Notes: generated by a model from the letters alone, not told the origin. A DNA stretch of 41,805 nucleotides from an uncultured Massilia sp. (GCA_946886065.1 CAMPHU010000011.1:1-41805), one strand, 5' to 3'. Numbered from the stretch's first letter, positions 1 through 8,845 are shown. Numbers and translations: made by a program.

Positions 1-1
1 C

Positions 2-394
2 GACGTGGCCGACGTGGCCGACGATGCCGGGCCGGCCGACGAAGCCTTGGACGATGGCGGCACCCTGCGCCTTGCCGCGGCGGCGCAGGCGGTTTCTCTT
101 CCCCCCAGCTACCTCCAGGCAGCGGCGGGCGCGCACGAGCGCGCCAGCTGGGCGGCGCGCGAAATGGCCGGCGACACGCTGCCGGTCCGCCTGGCGGTGT
201 TCTTGAAACTGCTCGGGCCCTTCGACGACAGTTATCCGGCCGAATGGCTGGACCCCGCCAGCGGCGAGCTGCCGACCATGCAGCAACTGGCAGGCCTGGA
301 CGGCATTTCGCTGCCGACCCTGCGCAAACGCCGCGACGCGGCGATCGCGCGCCTGCAGAATCGGGCGAAGGCCCCTGGGGAGGAACGAGGATGA
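2..394 (+). CDS. C-terminal part of a protein ending in a helix-turn-helix-like segment (5' cut by window)
   Basis: The reading frame is open to the left edge, and the first codons repeat Asp-Val-Ala, so this is probably the tail of a longer protein. A GTG at 5 could be a start but has no visible ribosome site. The last ~35 residues (MQQLAGLDGISLPTLRKRR) look like a sigma region 4 or MarR/FixJ-type helix-turn-helix, preceded by a helical stretch that reads like sigma region 2/3 helices. Its TGA overlaps the ATG of the next gene by four bases (ATGA), so the two are translationally coupled. A role as a sigma-like regulator of the downstream operon is possible but not shown. Family not recognised. 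Confidence 0.6.
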   Translation, partial: DVADVADDAGPADEALDDGGTLRLAAAAQAVSLPPSYLQAAAGAHERASWAAREMAGDTLPVRLAVFLKLLGPFDDSYPAEWLDPASGELPTMQQLAGLDGISLPTLRKRRDAAIARLQNRAKAPGEERG

Positions 395-921
395 CGGAAC
401 TGGAACGCAAGCTGGAAGCGCAGCTGCTGGCGGGAGCGCGCATCGAGGGCGACCGCCTGATGCTGGACGACGCCGTGCTGCGCGCGGCGCTGGACGGCAG
501 CCGTCCCTTGCGGCCGGCGGAGCGGGCCGCCCTGCAGGCTTCGCCCCTGACGCTGCGGCGTTTCAAGCACCTGGCGGATGCGCGCCGCGCTGCCTGGCAG
601 GGCAGCCGCGGACTGCTGCGCGCCGCCGACAGCGGCGCGGCACTCGAGGTGCTGGCGACCGACGACGGACTGTGGCGCCTGCATTTCGCCGGCGCCCAGG
701 TGATCCTGCAGCTCGACCCGCAGGCGGCGCGCGCGCCGCAGGTGCTGGCCGGGCGGCCACGGGTCAAGGTAGTGGACGGCGCGGGCGCGGTCGTGCTCGA
801 AGGCGTCCTGGACGCCGATGGCGAATGCGAGGGCCCATGGCCTTTCGCGGCGCCGCCGGCGCAGCATTTTCAGCGGCATGGGGCGGTCTTCCTCGTGGAG
901 CCCGTCCGGGAAGGACATTGA
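391..921 (+). CDS. Hypothetical protein, 176 aa
   Basis: The start is the ATG at 391, which has an AGGAACGAGG ribosome site and overlaps the previous stop codon. The frame is open further upstream, but that part reads like antisense-style low-complexity protein. The N-terminal half is helical and Arg-rich. The C-terminal half (about residues 85-170) is predicted beta-rich, with a segment VKVVDGAGAVVLEGVLDA resembling a carboxypeptidase-regulatory or Ig-like fold. No signal peptide or membrane helix. The next gene's ATG overlaps its TGA by one base (TGATG), so it is part of the tightly coupled operon. Function unknown; a partner (for example anti-sigma-like) of the preceding helix-turn-helix protein is only a guess. 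Confidence 0.7.
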   Translation: MTELERKLEAQLLAGARIEGDRLMLDDAVLRAALDGSRPLRPAERAALQASPLTLRRFKHLADARRAAWQGSRGLLRAADSGAALEVLATDDGLWRLHFAGAQVILQLDPQAARAPQVLAGRPRVKVVDGAGAVVLEGVLDADGECEGPWPFAAPPAQHFQRHGAVFLVEPVREGH

Positions 922-1985
922 TGTTCGGTTCATTGCTTAAGAGTGCATTCCGTCCGCTGCGGCAGACGGAATTTTCCTGCGCCAGCCTTGGCGTGAGCGC
1001 CATCGCCTTGCCGGCGCCTGGCGGCTGCACCGTGCCGCAGCGCTGCGCGGCGGTGCTGGTGGACCGGGGAGGGCATACCCGCCGCCTCGGCGAGGGCGCG
1101 CGCCTGGCCCCGATCGAGGGCGAAACCGCGTGGTGCGTGCACCCCGGGCCCTATACCTGCGACCTGACGCCCTTCGCGGCCAGCCCCGAAATCGGGCTGC
1201 GCCTGAGCTTCGTGGTCGACGCCACCGACCCGCGCGCCACCCAGCAGCGTTTCGACCTGTTCCTGGCCAGCGAAGCGCAAGGCGCGGTGGGCCTGGAGGA
1301 CTTCGCCCTGGCGCTGGAGCACGCGCTCCAGCACGAGCTGGCGCAAGGGAACCTGGAGCTGCCCCCCTGTACCACGCTGGAGGAATGGAATGCCTTCCGC
1401 TCGGGATTCAACCAGCTGATGTACACCCGCTTCGGGGTCACCGTGGACGATTGCGTGCCGGTCGACCTTGGCGGGTCGCGCGACTATCCCCATATGCTGG
1501 AAGCGCGCCTGGCCGCCCAGCCGGTTCCGGTCCAGGCGCCGGCGGCAGTGCCCCAGGAGGCGTTCGATCCCGCCTGCGAGGACGCGCGCGCGCTGCGCCG
1601 CCTGTTCCTGGAGCTGCCTTGCCTGATGTGCTGCCTGCGCATGGCGGTGCTGCCGTCCGACCAGTCCCAGTTCCGCCAGCACCAGGAGCTGCTGCGCCGG
1701 CTCGACCTGGTCAGCCTGGCGGTCGGCACCATGCCGGCGCTGGAGCTGGCCGCGCCCAACCAGGCGCTGCCGGCGGCCGAGCAGCTGCGCCGCGCGCGCC
1801 ACAGCCGCCGCGCGGCCGTCGCGCTCGACGAAGCCTGGGCCCTGCTGGCGCGGCTGAAGCAGGCCGGCGACGTCACGCCGGCGCGGCTGTTCGACGATGC
1901 CGACCGCATCGTCAGCAATCTCGAATGCGACACCGCGGAGCGCCGTGCGGTGAGCGCGGCCGAACTCGACGAGGTGGCGCCGTGA
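921..1985 (+). CDS. Divergent SPFH-like protein, 354 aa
   Basis: The ATG at 921 overlaps the upstream TGA. Residues ~1-190 form a beta-rich then helical region that ends with RSGFNQLMYTRFGVTVDDC. This parallels the LQGGLRLLLAQYGLAV segment of the SPFH-like protein encoded at 3034-4866, so I read it as a distant SPFH (stomatin/prohibitin/flotillin) domain; this is inference from pattern, not a firm match. The C-terminal ~130 residues are helical with a cysteine-rich patch LPCLMCCL. No membrane helix is obvious. It overlaps the next gene by four bases (GTGA). SPFH proteins scaffold membrane microdomains and often control proteases, which fits the Lon-like gene that follows. Confidence 0.6.
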   Translation: MFGSLLKSAFRPLRQTEFSCASLGVSAIALPAPGGCTVPQRCAAVLVDRGGHTRRLGEGARLAPIEGETAWCVHPGPYTCDLTPFAASPEIGLRLSFVVDATDPRATQQRFDLFLASEAQGAVGLEDFALALEHALQHELAQGNLELPPCTTLEEWNAFRSGFNQLMYTRFGVTVDDCVPVDLGGSRDYPHMLEARLAAQPVPVQAPAAVPQEAFDPACEDARALRRLFLELPCLMCCLRMAVLPSDQSQFRQHQELLRRLDLVSLAVGTMPALELAAPNQALPAAEQLRRARHSRRAAVALDEAWALLARLKQAGDVTPARLFDDADRIVSNLECDTAERRAVSAAELDEVAP

Positions 1986-2953
1986 GCGGGCTCGCCAAGG
2001 CCGGGATCGACAGCGCCGTGGTGCGCAGCGCGGACCCGCGCGGCGGCCATCTGACCGTGACCGCCACGCGCCGTCCGCGCGCCGGCCGGGCCGAAGTCAA
2101 ATGCAGCGTGCCGGATGCGCCCGCGGTCGCCCAGCGCATGCAGCAGGTGGTGCGCCTGGCGCGCCACACGGAGGCGCGCGCCGACAGCCGCGACCAGGTG
2201 GTGCTGAGCCTGGACCGCGCTCCCCTGGCGGACGACCGCGGCTGGGAGCTGGCGGCCGTATTGGCCGACCGCATGGTGCGCGGCGTGCTGCCGCCGCAGC
2301 AGGCGATGGTGGCGAACGGCTGGTCCGACGCCTGGCACCTGGGCCGCATCGAAGGAGCCGGCGTGGCCCACCTGGGCGCCTTCGTGGGCCAGCCCGATCC
2401 TGCCGCCGGCGTGGCCAGCGCGCGCGCCTGGTTCCCCCTCCACAGCGGGGGCGAGCACGACAGCCTGGGCTGGGTCGAGGTGAGCGTGCGTCCGCTGGCC
2501 GGGCCGGCCGAGGACGAGGACGCGGCGGTGGCCGTGCCCGACCTCGACGCGGTGCGCCAGGCGCAGGTGCGCGCCGTGCTGGCGGGCAGCCGCCATTTCG
2601 ACGGCCGCGGCCAGGGCCAGTGGCGCACCACGGTGCGCTTCGGCGAGCCGCGCTTCCAGGGCGATTCCTACGAGCTGGCCCTGGTGCTGGCCGACCGCAT
2701 GGCGCGCGGCCGCGAATTCCTGGCGCGCGGGCGGGTGATCGCCACCGGGCGCTCGGCCGCCTGGCATGCGGGCAAGGTGGACGCGGTCGATGGCCTGGCG
2801 CAAAAATGCGCGCTGATCGCGCGCGAGGCCGGGGCGGGCGACCGGGTGCTGCTGCCGAAGGACTGGGAAGCGGGGCTGCCGGCCGGCCTGCGCGAGGAAT
2901 TGCGCGCGCGCGGGGCCAGCCTGGCCTGCGTGGAGCGCATCGGGATCATCTAG
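1982..2953 (+). CDS. Tandem Lon-protease-like domain protein without an ATPase, 323 aa
   Basis: The GTG start at 1982 overlaps the previous TGA. The protein has two related halves, each with an ELAxVLADRM helix (residues 89-98 and 231-240). The second half matches the Lon (S16) proteolytic fold: GDSYELA with Ser229 where Lon has GPSAG, then RGRVIATG, a Gly-Lys segment, GLAQK with Lys275, and VLLPKDWE like Lon's V(I/L)(L/I)PKEN. The Ser-Lys spacing of 46 is close to Lon's 43. The first half has Gly at both dyad positions, so it is probably inactive. There is no Walker motif. Known: Lon uses this dyad. Inferred: a stand-alone peptidase or binding module tied to the SPFH proteins of the operon. 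Confidence 0.6.
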   Translation: MSGLAKAGIDSAVVRSADPRGGHLTVTATRRPRAGRAEVKCSVPDAPAVAQRMQQVVRLARHTEARADSRDQVVLSLDRAPLADDRGWELAAVLADRMVRGVLPPQQAMVANGWSDAWHLGRIEGAGVAHLGAFVGQPDPAAGVASARAWFPLHSGGEHDSLGWVEVSVRPLAGPAEDEDAAVAVPDLDAVRQAQVRAVLAGSRHFDGRGQGQWRTTVRFGEPRFQGDSYELALVLADRMARGREFLARGRVIATGRSAAWHAGKVDAVDGLAQKCALIAREAGAGDRVLLPKDWEAGLPAGLREELRARGASLACVERIGII

Positions 2954-2972
2954 CCGCGTGGCGTCACGCGGC
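2953..2972 (+). other. Stem-loop at the end of the first four-gene block
   Basis: A perfect 8-bp stem GCCGCGTG/CACGCGGC with a GCGT loop starts on the last base of the TAG stop. No T-run follows, so it is not a classic intrinsic terminator. It may slow 3' decay or mark a processing point before the promoter-like element at 2986. Confidence 0.45.
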
Positions 2973-2985
2973 GCGCCCGCGCCCC

Positions 2986-2994
2986 TGCTAGAAT
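2986..2994 (+). promoter_or_regulatory. Candidate extended -10 promoter for the SPFH/kinase pair
   Basis: TGCTAGAAT fits the extended -10 pattern TGnTAtAAT with one mismatch. No clear -35 is seen. A transcript would start near 3001, giving a leader of about 33 bases before the ATG at 3034. It may allow the second half of the operon to be expressed separately. Confidence 0.35.
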
Positions 2995-3033
2995 CGGCCA
3001 GTGGGCGCTGTACGCAGATAAATGGAGTCGGAT

Positions 3034-4866
3034 ATGTTCCAGATGTTCGGAGTCAAAGGCGCCGCCTGCCCGCGCTGCGAGCGCAAGAACGGCGGCGACG
3101 CCCGCTATTGCGCCGGCTGCGGCCTGATCCTCGGCGCGCCGCGCAATGCGCCGCTGCTGCGCGAGAACCGCTGGGTGGCAGGTCCGGACGAGCTGGCCGT
3201 GTTCTTCGGCGTGCGCGAGCTGTCCGGGGTGTTCGTCAAGACGCTGCGCGTTCCGGCCACGGCGCGCGCCTTCATCCTGCAAGGCGACAAGGCGACCGAG
3301 GTTCCGCAGGGCGAGTACGAAATCGAAGGCTTCTTCACCCGCCTGAACCACCTGCTGCGCGACCAGCATGCCGAGATCCTGGTCACCCGCACCGGGGCGC
3401 TGCCGGTGAGCTTCAGTTTCGACGATGTCGCTACTTGCGAGCACCTGCTGGTGAGCGCGCGCTTCACCGTGAGCGTCAGGATCGAAAACGTGCCCGCCTT
3501 CGCGCGCCACTTCATGACCATGCCCGGCGCCATTGGGGTGAACGAATTGCGCGAGCTGCTCGCGCATCCGGTGCGCCAGCTGGCGGCCGAATTCGTCGGC
3601 GCGCGCTCGATCAGCGAGATGGCCGGCAACCGCGCGCTGCGCGAACAGCTGGACGAGCGCCTGCAAGGCGGCCTCAGGCTGCTGCTGGCCCAGTACGGCC
3701 TGGCGGTCAGCCAGGTCGACACGCTGGAGCTGCGCCACGATAAATTCGACGCCAACCGCGCCCGCGTCGGCAGCCTGTGGCTGGCGGCGGACGAAAAGCA
3801 CGTGCAGGTCCAGCACGCGCGCCATCTCGACGAGCTCTACACCGCCGAGGAATGGAACCGCATCCACCGCGCCGAACAGGATCTCAAGCTGCGTCAGCGC
3901 CGCGCCGAACTGCGCCAGGACGAGGCGATCGCCAAGGCCGACCTGTCGCTGCAGGGCGCCGACCGCGCGCACGGTGTGCGCCTGCGCCAGATCGAACTGT
4001 ATGGCCGCATCCTCGAGGCGCAGTCGCGCAAGCAGGCGATGGAGCGCGGCGCCGGCGAGGTGCTGGCCGAGCTGGAACACGCGATGGCGAAGAAGGGCGC
4101 CGCGCGCGCCGACGAGCAGGCCGAATGGCACCACCTGCGGGGCCTGGCCCAGGTGCGCATGCGCGCCGAGTTCGAAGCGGCGCAGCAGGAAGCGGTGCAG
4201 ATGCGCCAGCTGGCCCAGCAGCGCTTTTCGCAGCAGCTGTTGCAGCAGCAGATCCGCAACAAGGTCGAGCAGGCGCGCCAGATCGAGGATGCCGCCCGCC
4301 AGCATGCCGAACTGACCCGCCTGCGCGAAGACGAGGCCGGAGCCGCGCGCCGCGTGCGCGAGATCGACGAGGCCGGGCACATGGCGCGCCACCAGGCGCT
4401 GCTGCTGGCCAACGCCGCGCACAAGCGCGAGGCCGAACGCCTGCAGGAATGGGAGGACGAGCAGGCGCGCCAGCGCATCGCCGGCGTACGCCGCGGCGAA
4501 GCCCAGGCCGATGCCCTCGTCCAGCACGACAAGCTGCTGCGCACCATCGAGGCCGATGCGCGCTACACGGAGGCGCAAGACCTTCCGCGCGCGGCCGAGC
4601 GCGCCCATGCGCTCGAACTGGCGCGGATGGACATCGCGCGCGCCGAATCGCTGGCTGCGATGGACGACACGGCCAAGCTGGCGCTGGCCGCCGCGCCCAA
4701 TGCCGCGCTGCTGAACGACTTCATGAAGACGCGCGTGCACGCGACCATGGATGCCGGCCAGCTGGCCGCGCTGCACCCCCAGCCCCGCCTGTGCGCGCAT
4801 GGCCACGCGGCCAGCGGCGGGGACCGCTTCTGTCCGTCCTGTGGAGCGGCGCTGCCGGTCGCCTGA
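3034..4866 (+). CDS. SPFH-like coiled-coil protein with terminal zinc ribbons, 610 aa
   Basis: I chose the ATG at 3034 because a GGAG lies six bases upstream; an ATG at 3022 would place that GGAG inside the gene. Order of parts: a zinc ribbon at residues ~12-29 (CPRC and CAGC); an SPFH-like beta/alpha region at ~60-235 (including FVKTLRVPATARAFILQGD); a long charged coiled coil at ~250-570, rich in Glu, Arg, Gln and Ala; and a second ribbon at the C-terminus (CAHGH and CPSCG). This layout resembles the 'virion core protein'/YdjI family of SPFH zinc-ribbon proteins. There is no membrane helix, so membrane contact would be peripheral. The stop is three bases from the next ATG. I infer an oligomeric scaffold working with the kinase that follows. 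Confidence 0.75.
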   Translation: MFQMFGVKGAACPRCERKNGGDARYCAGCGLILGAPRNAPLLRENRWVAGPDELAVFFGVRELSGVFVKTLRVPATARAFILQGDKATEVPQGEYEIEGFFTRLNHLLRDQHAEILVTRTGALPVSFSFDDVATCEHLLVSARFTVSVRIENVPAFARHFMTMPGAIGVNELRELLAHPVRQLAAEFVGARSISEMAGNRALREQLDERLQGGLRLLLAQYGLAVSQVDTLELRHDKFDANRARVGSLWLAADEKHVQVQHARHLDELYTAEEWNRIHRAEQDLKLRQRRAELRQDEAIAKADLSLQGADRAHGVRLRQIELYGRILEAQSRKQAMERGAGEVLAELEHAMAKKGAARADEQAEWHHLRGLAQVRMRAEFEAAQQEAVQMRQLAQQRFSQQLLQQQIRNKVEQARQIEDAARQHAELTRLREDEAGAARRVREIDEAGHMARHQALLLANAAHKREAERLQEWEDEQARQRIAGVRRGEAQADALVQHDKLLRTIEADARYTEAQDLPRAAERAHALELARMDIARAESLAAMDDTAKLALAAAPNAALLNDFMKTRVHATMDAGQLAALHPQPRLCAHGHAASGGDRFCPSCGAALPVA

Positions 4867-4869
4867 ACG

Positions 4870-7086
4870 ATGCAAACGGCCATCGACAAGATCCGCGAAC
4901 TGCGCACGCTCCACGAGGACGGCCTGCTGAGCCGTCATGAGTTCGACCTGCGCAAGAACGCGATCCTCGACGCCGCTTACACGCCCGAGAAGGACGTGGA
5001 ACTCGTGCCTGCGCCGGTACGCCCGGGCACCGAGATCGGCCTGATGGCCGGGCAGGAAGTCGGCCCGCCCAACCGGCGCTACCGGCTGGAACGCCTGATC
5101 GCGCACGGCGGCATGGGCCAGGTGTGGCAGGCGACCGACCTGGCCACCCACGCGGAACTGGGGCACAGCGCCCAGGTGGCGCTGAAGATCCTGCCTCCCC
5201 AGGCGACCCAGGCCGCCGGCCACGCCAAGCTCCTGATCCAGGAGGCGACGCGGGCGCGCCGCCTGGCCCACGAGCATATCGTGCGCGTCTACGAATGGGC
5301 CCAGGACCCGGCCACGGCCAGTTATTTCATCATCATGGAGTACCTCGAGGGCGAGGACCTGGACAGCGTCCTCGCGCGCGATGGCCGCCTTGACTGGGGC
5401 CGCGCCCTGGCCATGCTACGCCCCGTGGCCGAGGCGCTCGACTATGCGTGGGAGCGGCACCGGCTGGTCCACCGCGACATCAAGCCTGGCAACGTGTTCG
5501 TCACCGGCAAGGGCGAGGTCAAGCTGCTCGACTTCGGCATCGCGGCGCGCGCCCGCGCATCGGGCGGCGCGGCGACGCTGGAAGCGCCGGCCTTGTCCGG
5601 CACCGCCGGCTACCGCGCGCCGGAAGCGTCCGACCCGGCACGCCAGCCGCAGCCGGGGCTCGACGTCTATGCCGTCGCGGTCATGATCTACCAGATGCTG
5701 GAAGGCGAGCTGCCCGCGCCCGGCACGACGCGCGCGCCGGGCGCCTTGCCGGCGCGGCAGTGGAAGGCCTTGCAGTCCGGTTTCGCACGCGATCCCGGGG
5801 CGCGGCCGGCCAGCGTGCGTGCGCTGCTGGAAGCGGTCGAGCTTGGCGCCGGCCCGACCGCGGAGGAAGAAGCGGCGCGCCGTGCAGCCGAGGAGCAGGC
5901 GGCGCGCGAGCTTGCCGCACTGCGCAAGGCCGAAGCCGACGCCGCGGCGGCCGCCCTGGCGCTGATCGAGCGCCAGCGCCGCGACCGCCAGCGCGAACAT
6001 CTGCGCGAGCAGCAGCGGCGCGAGCGCGCAGCCGCCGAGGAAGCGCGCGCCGCGCGCAAGGAGGCGCTGCGGCAGCAGCTGCTGGCCAAGCGCGCCGAAG
6101 AGGCGGCAAAGGCGAAGCTGGCCCAGGAGGAGGCCGAGCGCAAGGCTGCGCAGGCCAGGGCCGCGGCGGCATATCGAGCCGAACAGATCGCGGAGCAACA
6201 GCGAGCACGGGCGGAGCAGGCGGCGCGCGGCGCGGCCGTGCAGCCAGCGCCCGCCAGCCTGGCCACGGACGGCGACGGCCTGCTGCGCGACGCCTTCCTT
6301 GACGGGACTGGCGCAGGGCCGGCGCTGGTCCCGATCCCGGCCGGGCGCTTCCAGATGGGCTCCCCGGACCACGAACGCCGCATCGCGATGGCGGCCGGCG
6401 CGCAACAGTACTGGCTGGCGCGCGAGACGCCGCAGCACTGGGTCGGCATCGAGCTTCCGTTTGCGATGGGCCGCTATCCGGTCACGGTGGGCGAATGGCG
6501 CGCCTTCGTGCTGGCTACCGGCTGGCAGCCGAACGGCGAGGTCGACTGGAGCGCGCCGGGTTTTCCGCAGAGCGACGGGCATCCCGTGGTCGGCGTCACC
6601 TGGTTCGACGCGCAGAACTACGTCCAGTGGCTGAGCGCAGCCACCGGCAAGCGCTACCGCCTGCCCAGCGAGGCCGAATGGGAATACGCCTGCCGCGCCG
6701 GCACCCACACCGCCTTCAGCTTCGGCGACACCATCTCGACCGAACTGGCCAACTACGACGGCAGCTTCACCTACAACGGCAGCGCACCGGGCGCGTACCG
6801 TCGCGGCACCACGCCGGCCGGCATGTTCCCGCCCAATCCCTGGGGCCTGTACGACATGCACGGCAACGTGTGGGAATGGGTGCAGGACGTGGTGCACGAG
6901 AATTACGAAGGCGCGCCCAGGGACGGCAGTGCCTGGGAAGGGGGAGGGGACCAGGCGCGGCGCATCCTGCGCGGCGGCTCCTGGCTCTATAATCCGCGCT
7001 ACCTGCGCTCGGCGCTGCGCAACGGCTTTTCGGCGGTGCTGTCGAACGACATCGTCGGCCTGCGCGTCGTGCGCGAACTGAGCTGA
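4870..7086 (+). CDS. SHOCT - Ser/Thr kinase - coiled coil - FGE-fold fusion, 738 aa
   Basis: Residues 1-35 form a SHOCT-like helix pair (LHEDGLLSRHEFDLRKNAIL). The kinase spans ~70-330: AHGGMGQV glycine loop, Lys106 in VALK, Glu125, HRDIKPGN with Asp203, DFG at 221-223, and APE after GTAGYR. So it is an RD kinase with all catalytic residues. A charged coiled coil follows (~330-460). The C-terminus (~480-738) is a formylglycine-generating-enzyme/sulfatase-modifying fold (PIPAGRFQMGS, YRLPSEAEWEYACRAG, GNVWEWVQD, RGGSW). The two catalytic cysteines expected just after RGGSW are missing (LYNPRYLRSALR), so it is probably a binding domain, not an FGly synthase. No transmembrane helix. Kinase-FGE fusions are known in bacterial signalling; the substrate here is unknown. 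Confidence 0.85.
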   Translation: MQTAIDKIRELRTLHEDGLLSRHEFDLRKNAILDAAYTPEKDVELVPAPVRPGTEIGLMAGQEVGPPNRRYRLERLIAHGGMGQVWQATDLATHAELGHSAQVALKILPPQATQAAGHAKLLIQEATRARRLAHEHIVRVYEWAQDPATASYFIIMEYLEGEDLDSVLARDGRLDWGRALAMLRPVAEALDYAWERHRLVHRDIKPGNVFVTGKGEVKLLDFGIAARARASGGAATLEAPALSGTAGYRAPEASDPARQPQPGLDVYAVAVMIYQMLEGELPAPGTTRAPGALPARQWKALQSGFARDPGARPASVRALLEAVELGAGPTAEEEAARRAAEEQAARELAALRKAEADAAAAALALIERQRRDRQREHLREQQRRERAAAEEARAARKEALRQQLLAKRAEEAAKAKLAQEEAERKAAQARAAAAYRAEQIAEQQRARAEQAARGAAVQPAPASLATDGDGLLRDAFLDGTGAGPALVPIPAGRFQMGSPDHERRIAMAAGAQQYWLARETPQHWVGIELPFAMGRYPVTVGEWRAFVLATGWQPNGEVDWSAPGFPQSDGHPVVGVTWFDAQNYVQWLSAATGKRYRLPSEAEWEYACRAGTHTAFSFGDTISTELANYDGSFTYNGSAPGAYRRGTTPAGMFPPNPWGLYDMHGNVWEWVQDVVHENYEGAPRDGSAWEGGGDQARRILRGGSWLYNPRYLRSALRNGFSAVLSNDIVGLRVVRELS

Positions 7087-7106
7087 CCAATCCACCAGGA
7101 GACAGG

Positions 7107-7874
7107 ATGCGCCTGACCGCGCTGGGGGCGCTCGCCTCCGCCTCGACTTTTCTTTCCGCCGCCGTCGGCGCGGCGCCTGCCGCGATGGTGCTGCTGGACG
7201 AGGCGCGCGCGCGGCCGGTGCCGGTGGCGCTGTACTTCCCCGGGTCGAACCTGGCCTGCACAGCGGCGACGCCCTGCCCGGTGGCGCTGCTCAGCCCCGG
7301 CTACGGCAACAGCCATCTCGAATACGGCTTCCTGGCGGAGCACCTGGCGCGCCAGGGCTATCTGGTGGCCAGCATCGGCCACGAGGCGCCGGGCGATGCG
7401 AAGATGGACCAGCACGGCGACCTGCCGCGCCAGCGCGCCGAGATGGCGCGGCGCGGGGCGGCGACGATCCGCTTCGTCCACCGCGTGCTGGCCGGGACCC
7501 ATCCGGGCTACGACTGGCGGCGGACGGTGCTGGTCGGGCATTCGCTCGGCGGCGACAGCGCGGCCTTGCTGGCCTCGACCGACCCGTCCGGCATCGCGGC
7601 CCTGGTCACGCTCGACAACCGGCGCACCGCGCTGCCGAGGTCGAACGCGATCCGCGTGCTGTCGCTGCGCGCGGCGGATACCGGCGCCGATCCGGGGGTG
7701 CTGCCGGACGCCGGGGAGCGGCGCCGCTACCGCGCCTGCATCGTGGATCTCGAGGGAGCTCGCCACAACGATATGTTCGACGGCGGGCCGGCGGCGCTGA
7801 AGGAACGCATCGCCGGCGAGGTCGGGCGCTTCCTGCGCGGCGATGGGCAGGAACGTCCTGCTTTTGGCTGCTGA
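7107..7874 (+). CDS. Secreted alpha/beta hydrolase, 255 aa
   Basis: An AGGAG five bases before the ATG sets the start. Residues 1-22 are a signal peptide ending near VGAAPA. The alpha/beta-hydrolase fold shows an oxyanion-type segment LLSPGYGNSHLEYGF, the nucleophile elbow GHSLGG, and a late His in ARHNDMFDG. The closest functional wording is the platelet-activating-factor acetylhydrolase/dienelactone hydrolase group, but the substrate cannot be told. It lies 20 bases after the kinase gene on the same strand, so it may be read through from that operon, though nothing in its function links it to signalling. Confidence 0.8.
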   Translation: MRLTALGALASASTFLSAAVGAAPAAMVLLDEARARPVPVALYFPGSNLACTAATPCPVALLSPGYGNSHLEYGFLAEHLARQGYLVASIGHEAPGDAKMDQHGDLPRQRAEMARRGAATIRFVHRVLAGTHPGYDWRRTVLVGHSLGGDSAALLASTDPSGIAALVTLDNRRTALPRSNAIRVLSLRAADTGADPGVLPDAGERRRYRACIVDLEGARHNDMFDGGPAALKERIAGEVGRFLRGDGQERPAFGC

Positions 7875-7931
7875 AAGGCCGGCGATTCTGGTGTAGAGTG
7901 AGGCATTGCCTTTTTCACCACGGGAACCGAG

Positions 7932-8822
7932 ATGGCCATTGCACACCTGTTCAAATCGCATGACAAGGACCTGGGCGGCGGCTTCACCGTGCGGCGCATC
8001 CTGCCGGCGGCGGCGCGCCAGTCGGTGGGCCCCTTCCTGTTCTTCGATCACATGGGCCCGGTCGAGGCGCAGCCGGGTTCGCGGCACGACGTGCGTCCCC
8101 ACCCGCACATCGGCCTGGCCACGGTGACCTACCTGTTCGAAGGCGCGATCATGCACCGCGACAGCCTGGGCACCGAACAGCGCATCGAGCCGGGCGCGAT
8201 CAACTGGATGACGGCCGGCAGCGGCATCGTCCACTCCGAGCGCACGCCGGAAGACCTGCTCGACCAGCCGCGCCGCACCCATGGCCTGCAGCTGTGGGCG
8301 GCGCTGCCGCGCGAATACGAGGAAGCCCCGGCCGCGTTCAGCCACACGCCGGCCAAGGACATTCCCGAGATCCGCTTCGAAGGGGGCAAGGTGCGCGTGC
8401 TGGTGGGCAGCGCCTTCGGCCACAGCTCGCCGGTGCCGACCTTCAGCGCCACGCTCTACCTCGACGTGACCCTGGAGCCGGGCGCGGCGCTCGATCTCGA
8501 CCGCCTGCCGGAGGAGACGGCCTTCTATGCCCCGTTCGGCGCGATCGAGATCGACGGCGAGGAAGTGGGGCACAACACCATGGCCATGGTCGAGCCGGGC
8601 GTGCCGGTGCGCGTGAGTTCGCAAGACGGGGCGCGCTTCGTGGTGATCGGCGGGGCGCCGCTGGACGGGCGCCGCTACATCTTCTGGAACTTCGTTTCCA
8701 GCAGCCGCGAGCGCATCGAACAGGCGGCGCGCGACTGGGAAGAGCAGCGTTTCGTGCCGGTGCCGGGCGACAACGAACGGATCCCACTGCCGCAGTGGCC
8801 GGCGGCCTGGCGCCGCGATTAA
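7932..8822 (+). CDS. Pirin family protein (bicupin), 296 aa
   Basis: The N-terminal cupin holds the pirin signature: FFDHMGP, RPHPHIGLATVTYLFEG, and GSGIVHSE, which supply the His and Glu metal ligands. A second cupin covers ~160-290 (VLVGS, GGAPLDGRRYIFWNFVSSS). Length fits the family (~290). Pirins bind iron, and some bacterial members act as quercetin 2,3-dioxygenases or redox-responsive regulators; which applies here cannot be told. Cytosolic, no signal peptide. The gap to the hydrolase is 57 bases with only a weak ribosome site (GGGAA), so its own promoter is likely. Confidence 0.92.
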   Translation: MAIAHLFKSHDKDLGGGFTVRRILPAAARQSVGPFLFFDHMGPVEAQPGSRHDVRPHPHIGLATVTYLFEGAIMHRDSLGTEQRIEPGAINWMTAGSGIVHSERTPEDLLDQPRRTHGLQLWAALPREYEEAPAAFSHTPAKDIPEIRFEGGKVRVLVGSAFGHSSPVPTFSATLYLDVTLEPGAALDLDRLPEETAFYAPFGAIEIDGEEVGHNTMAMVEPGVPVRVSSQDGARFVVIGGAPLDGRRYIFWNFVSSSRERIEQAARDWEEQRFVPVPGDNERIPLPQWPAAWRRD

Positions 8823-8845
8823 CATTGCATTGAGGTGGGCGCCAG

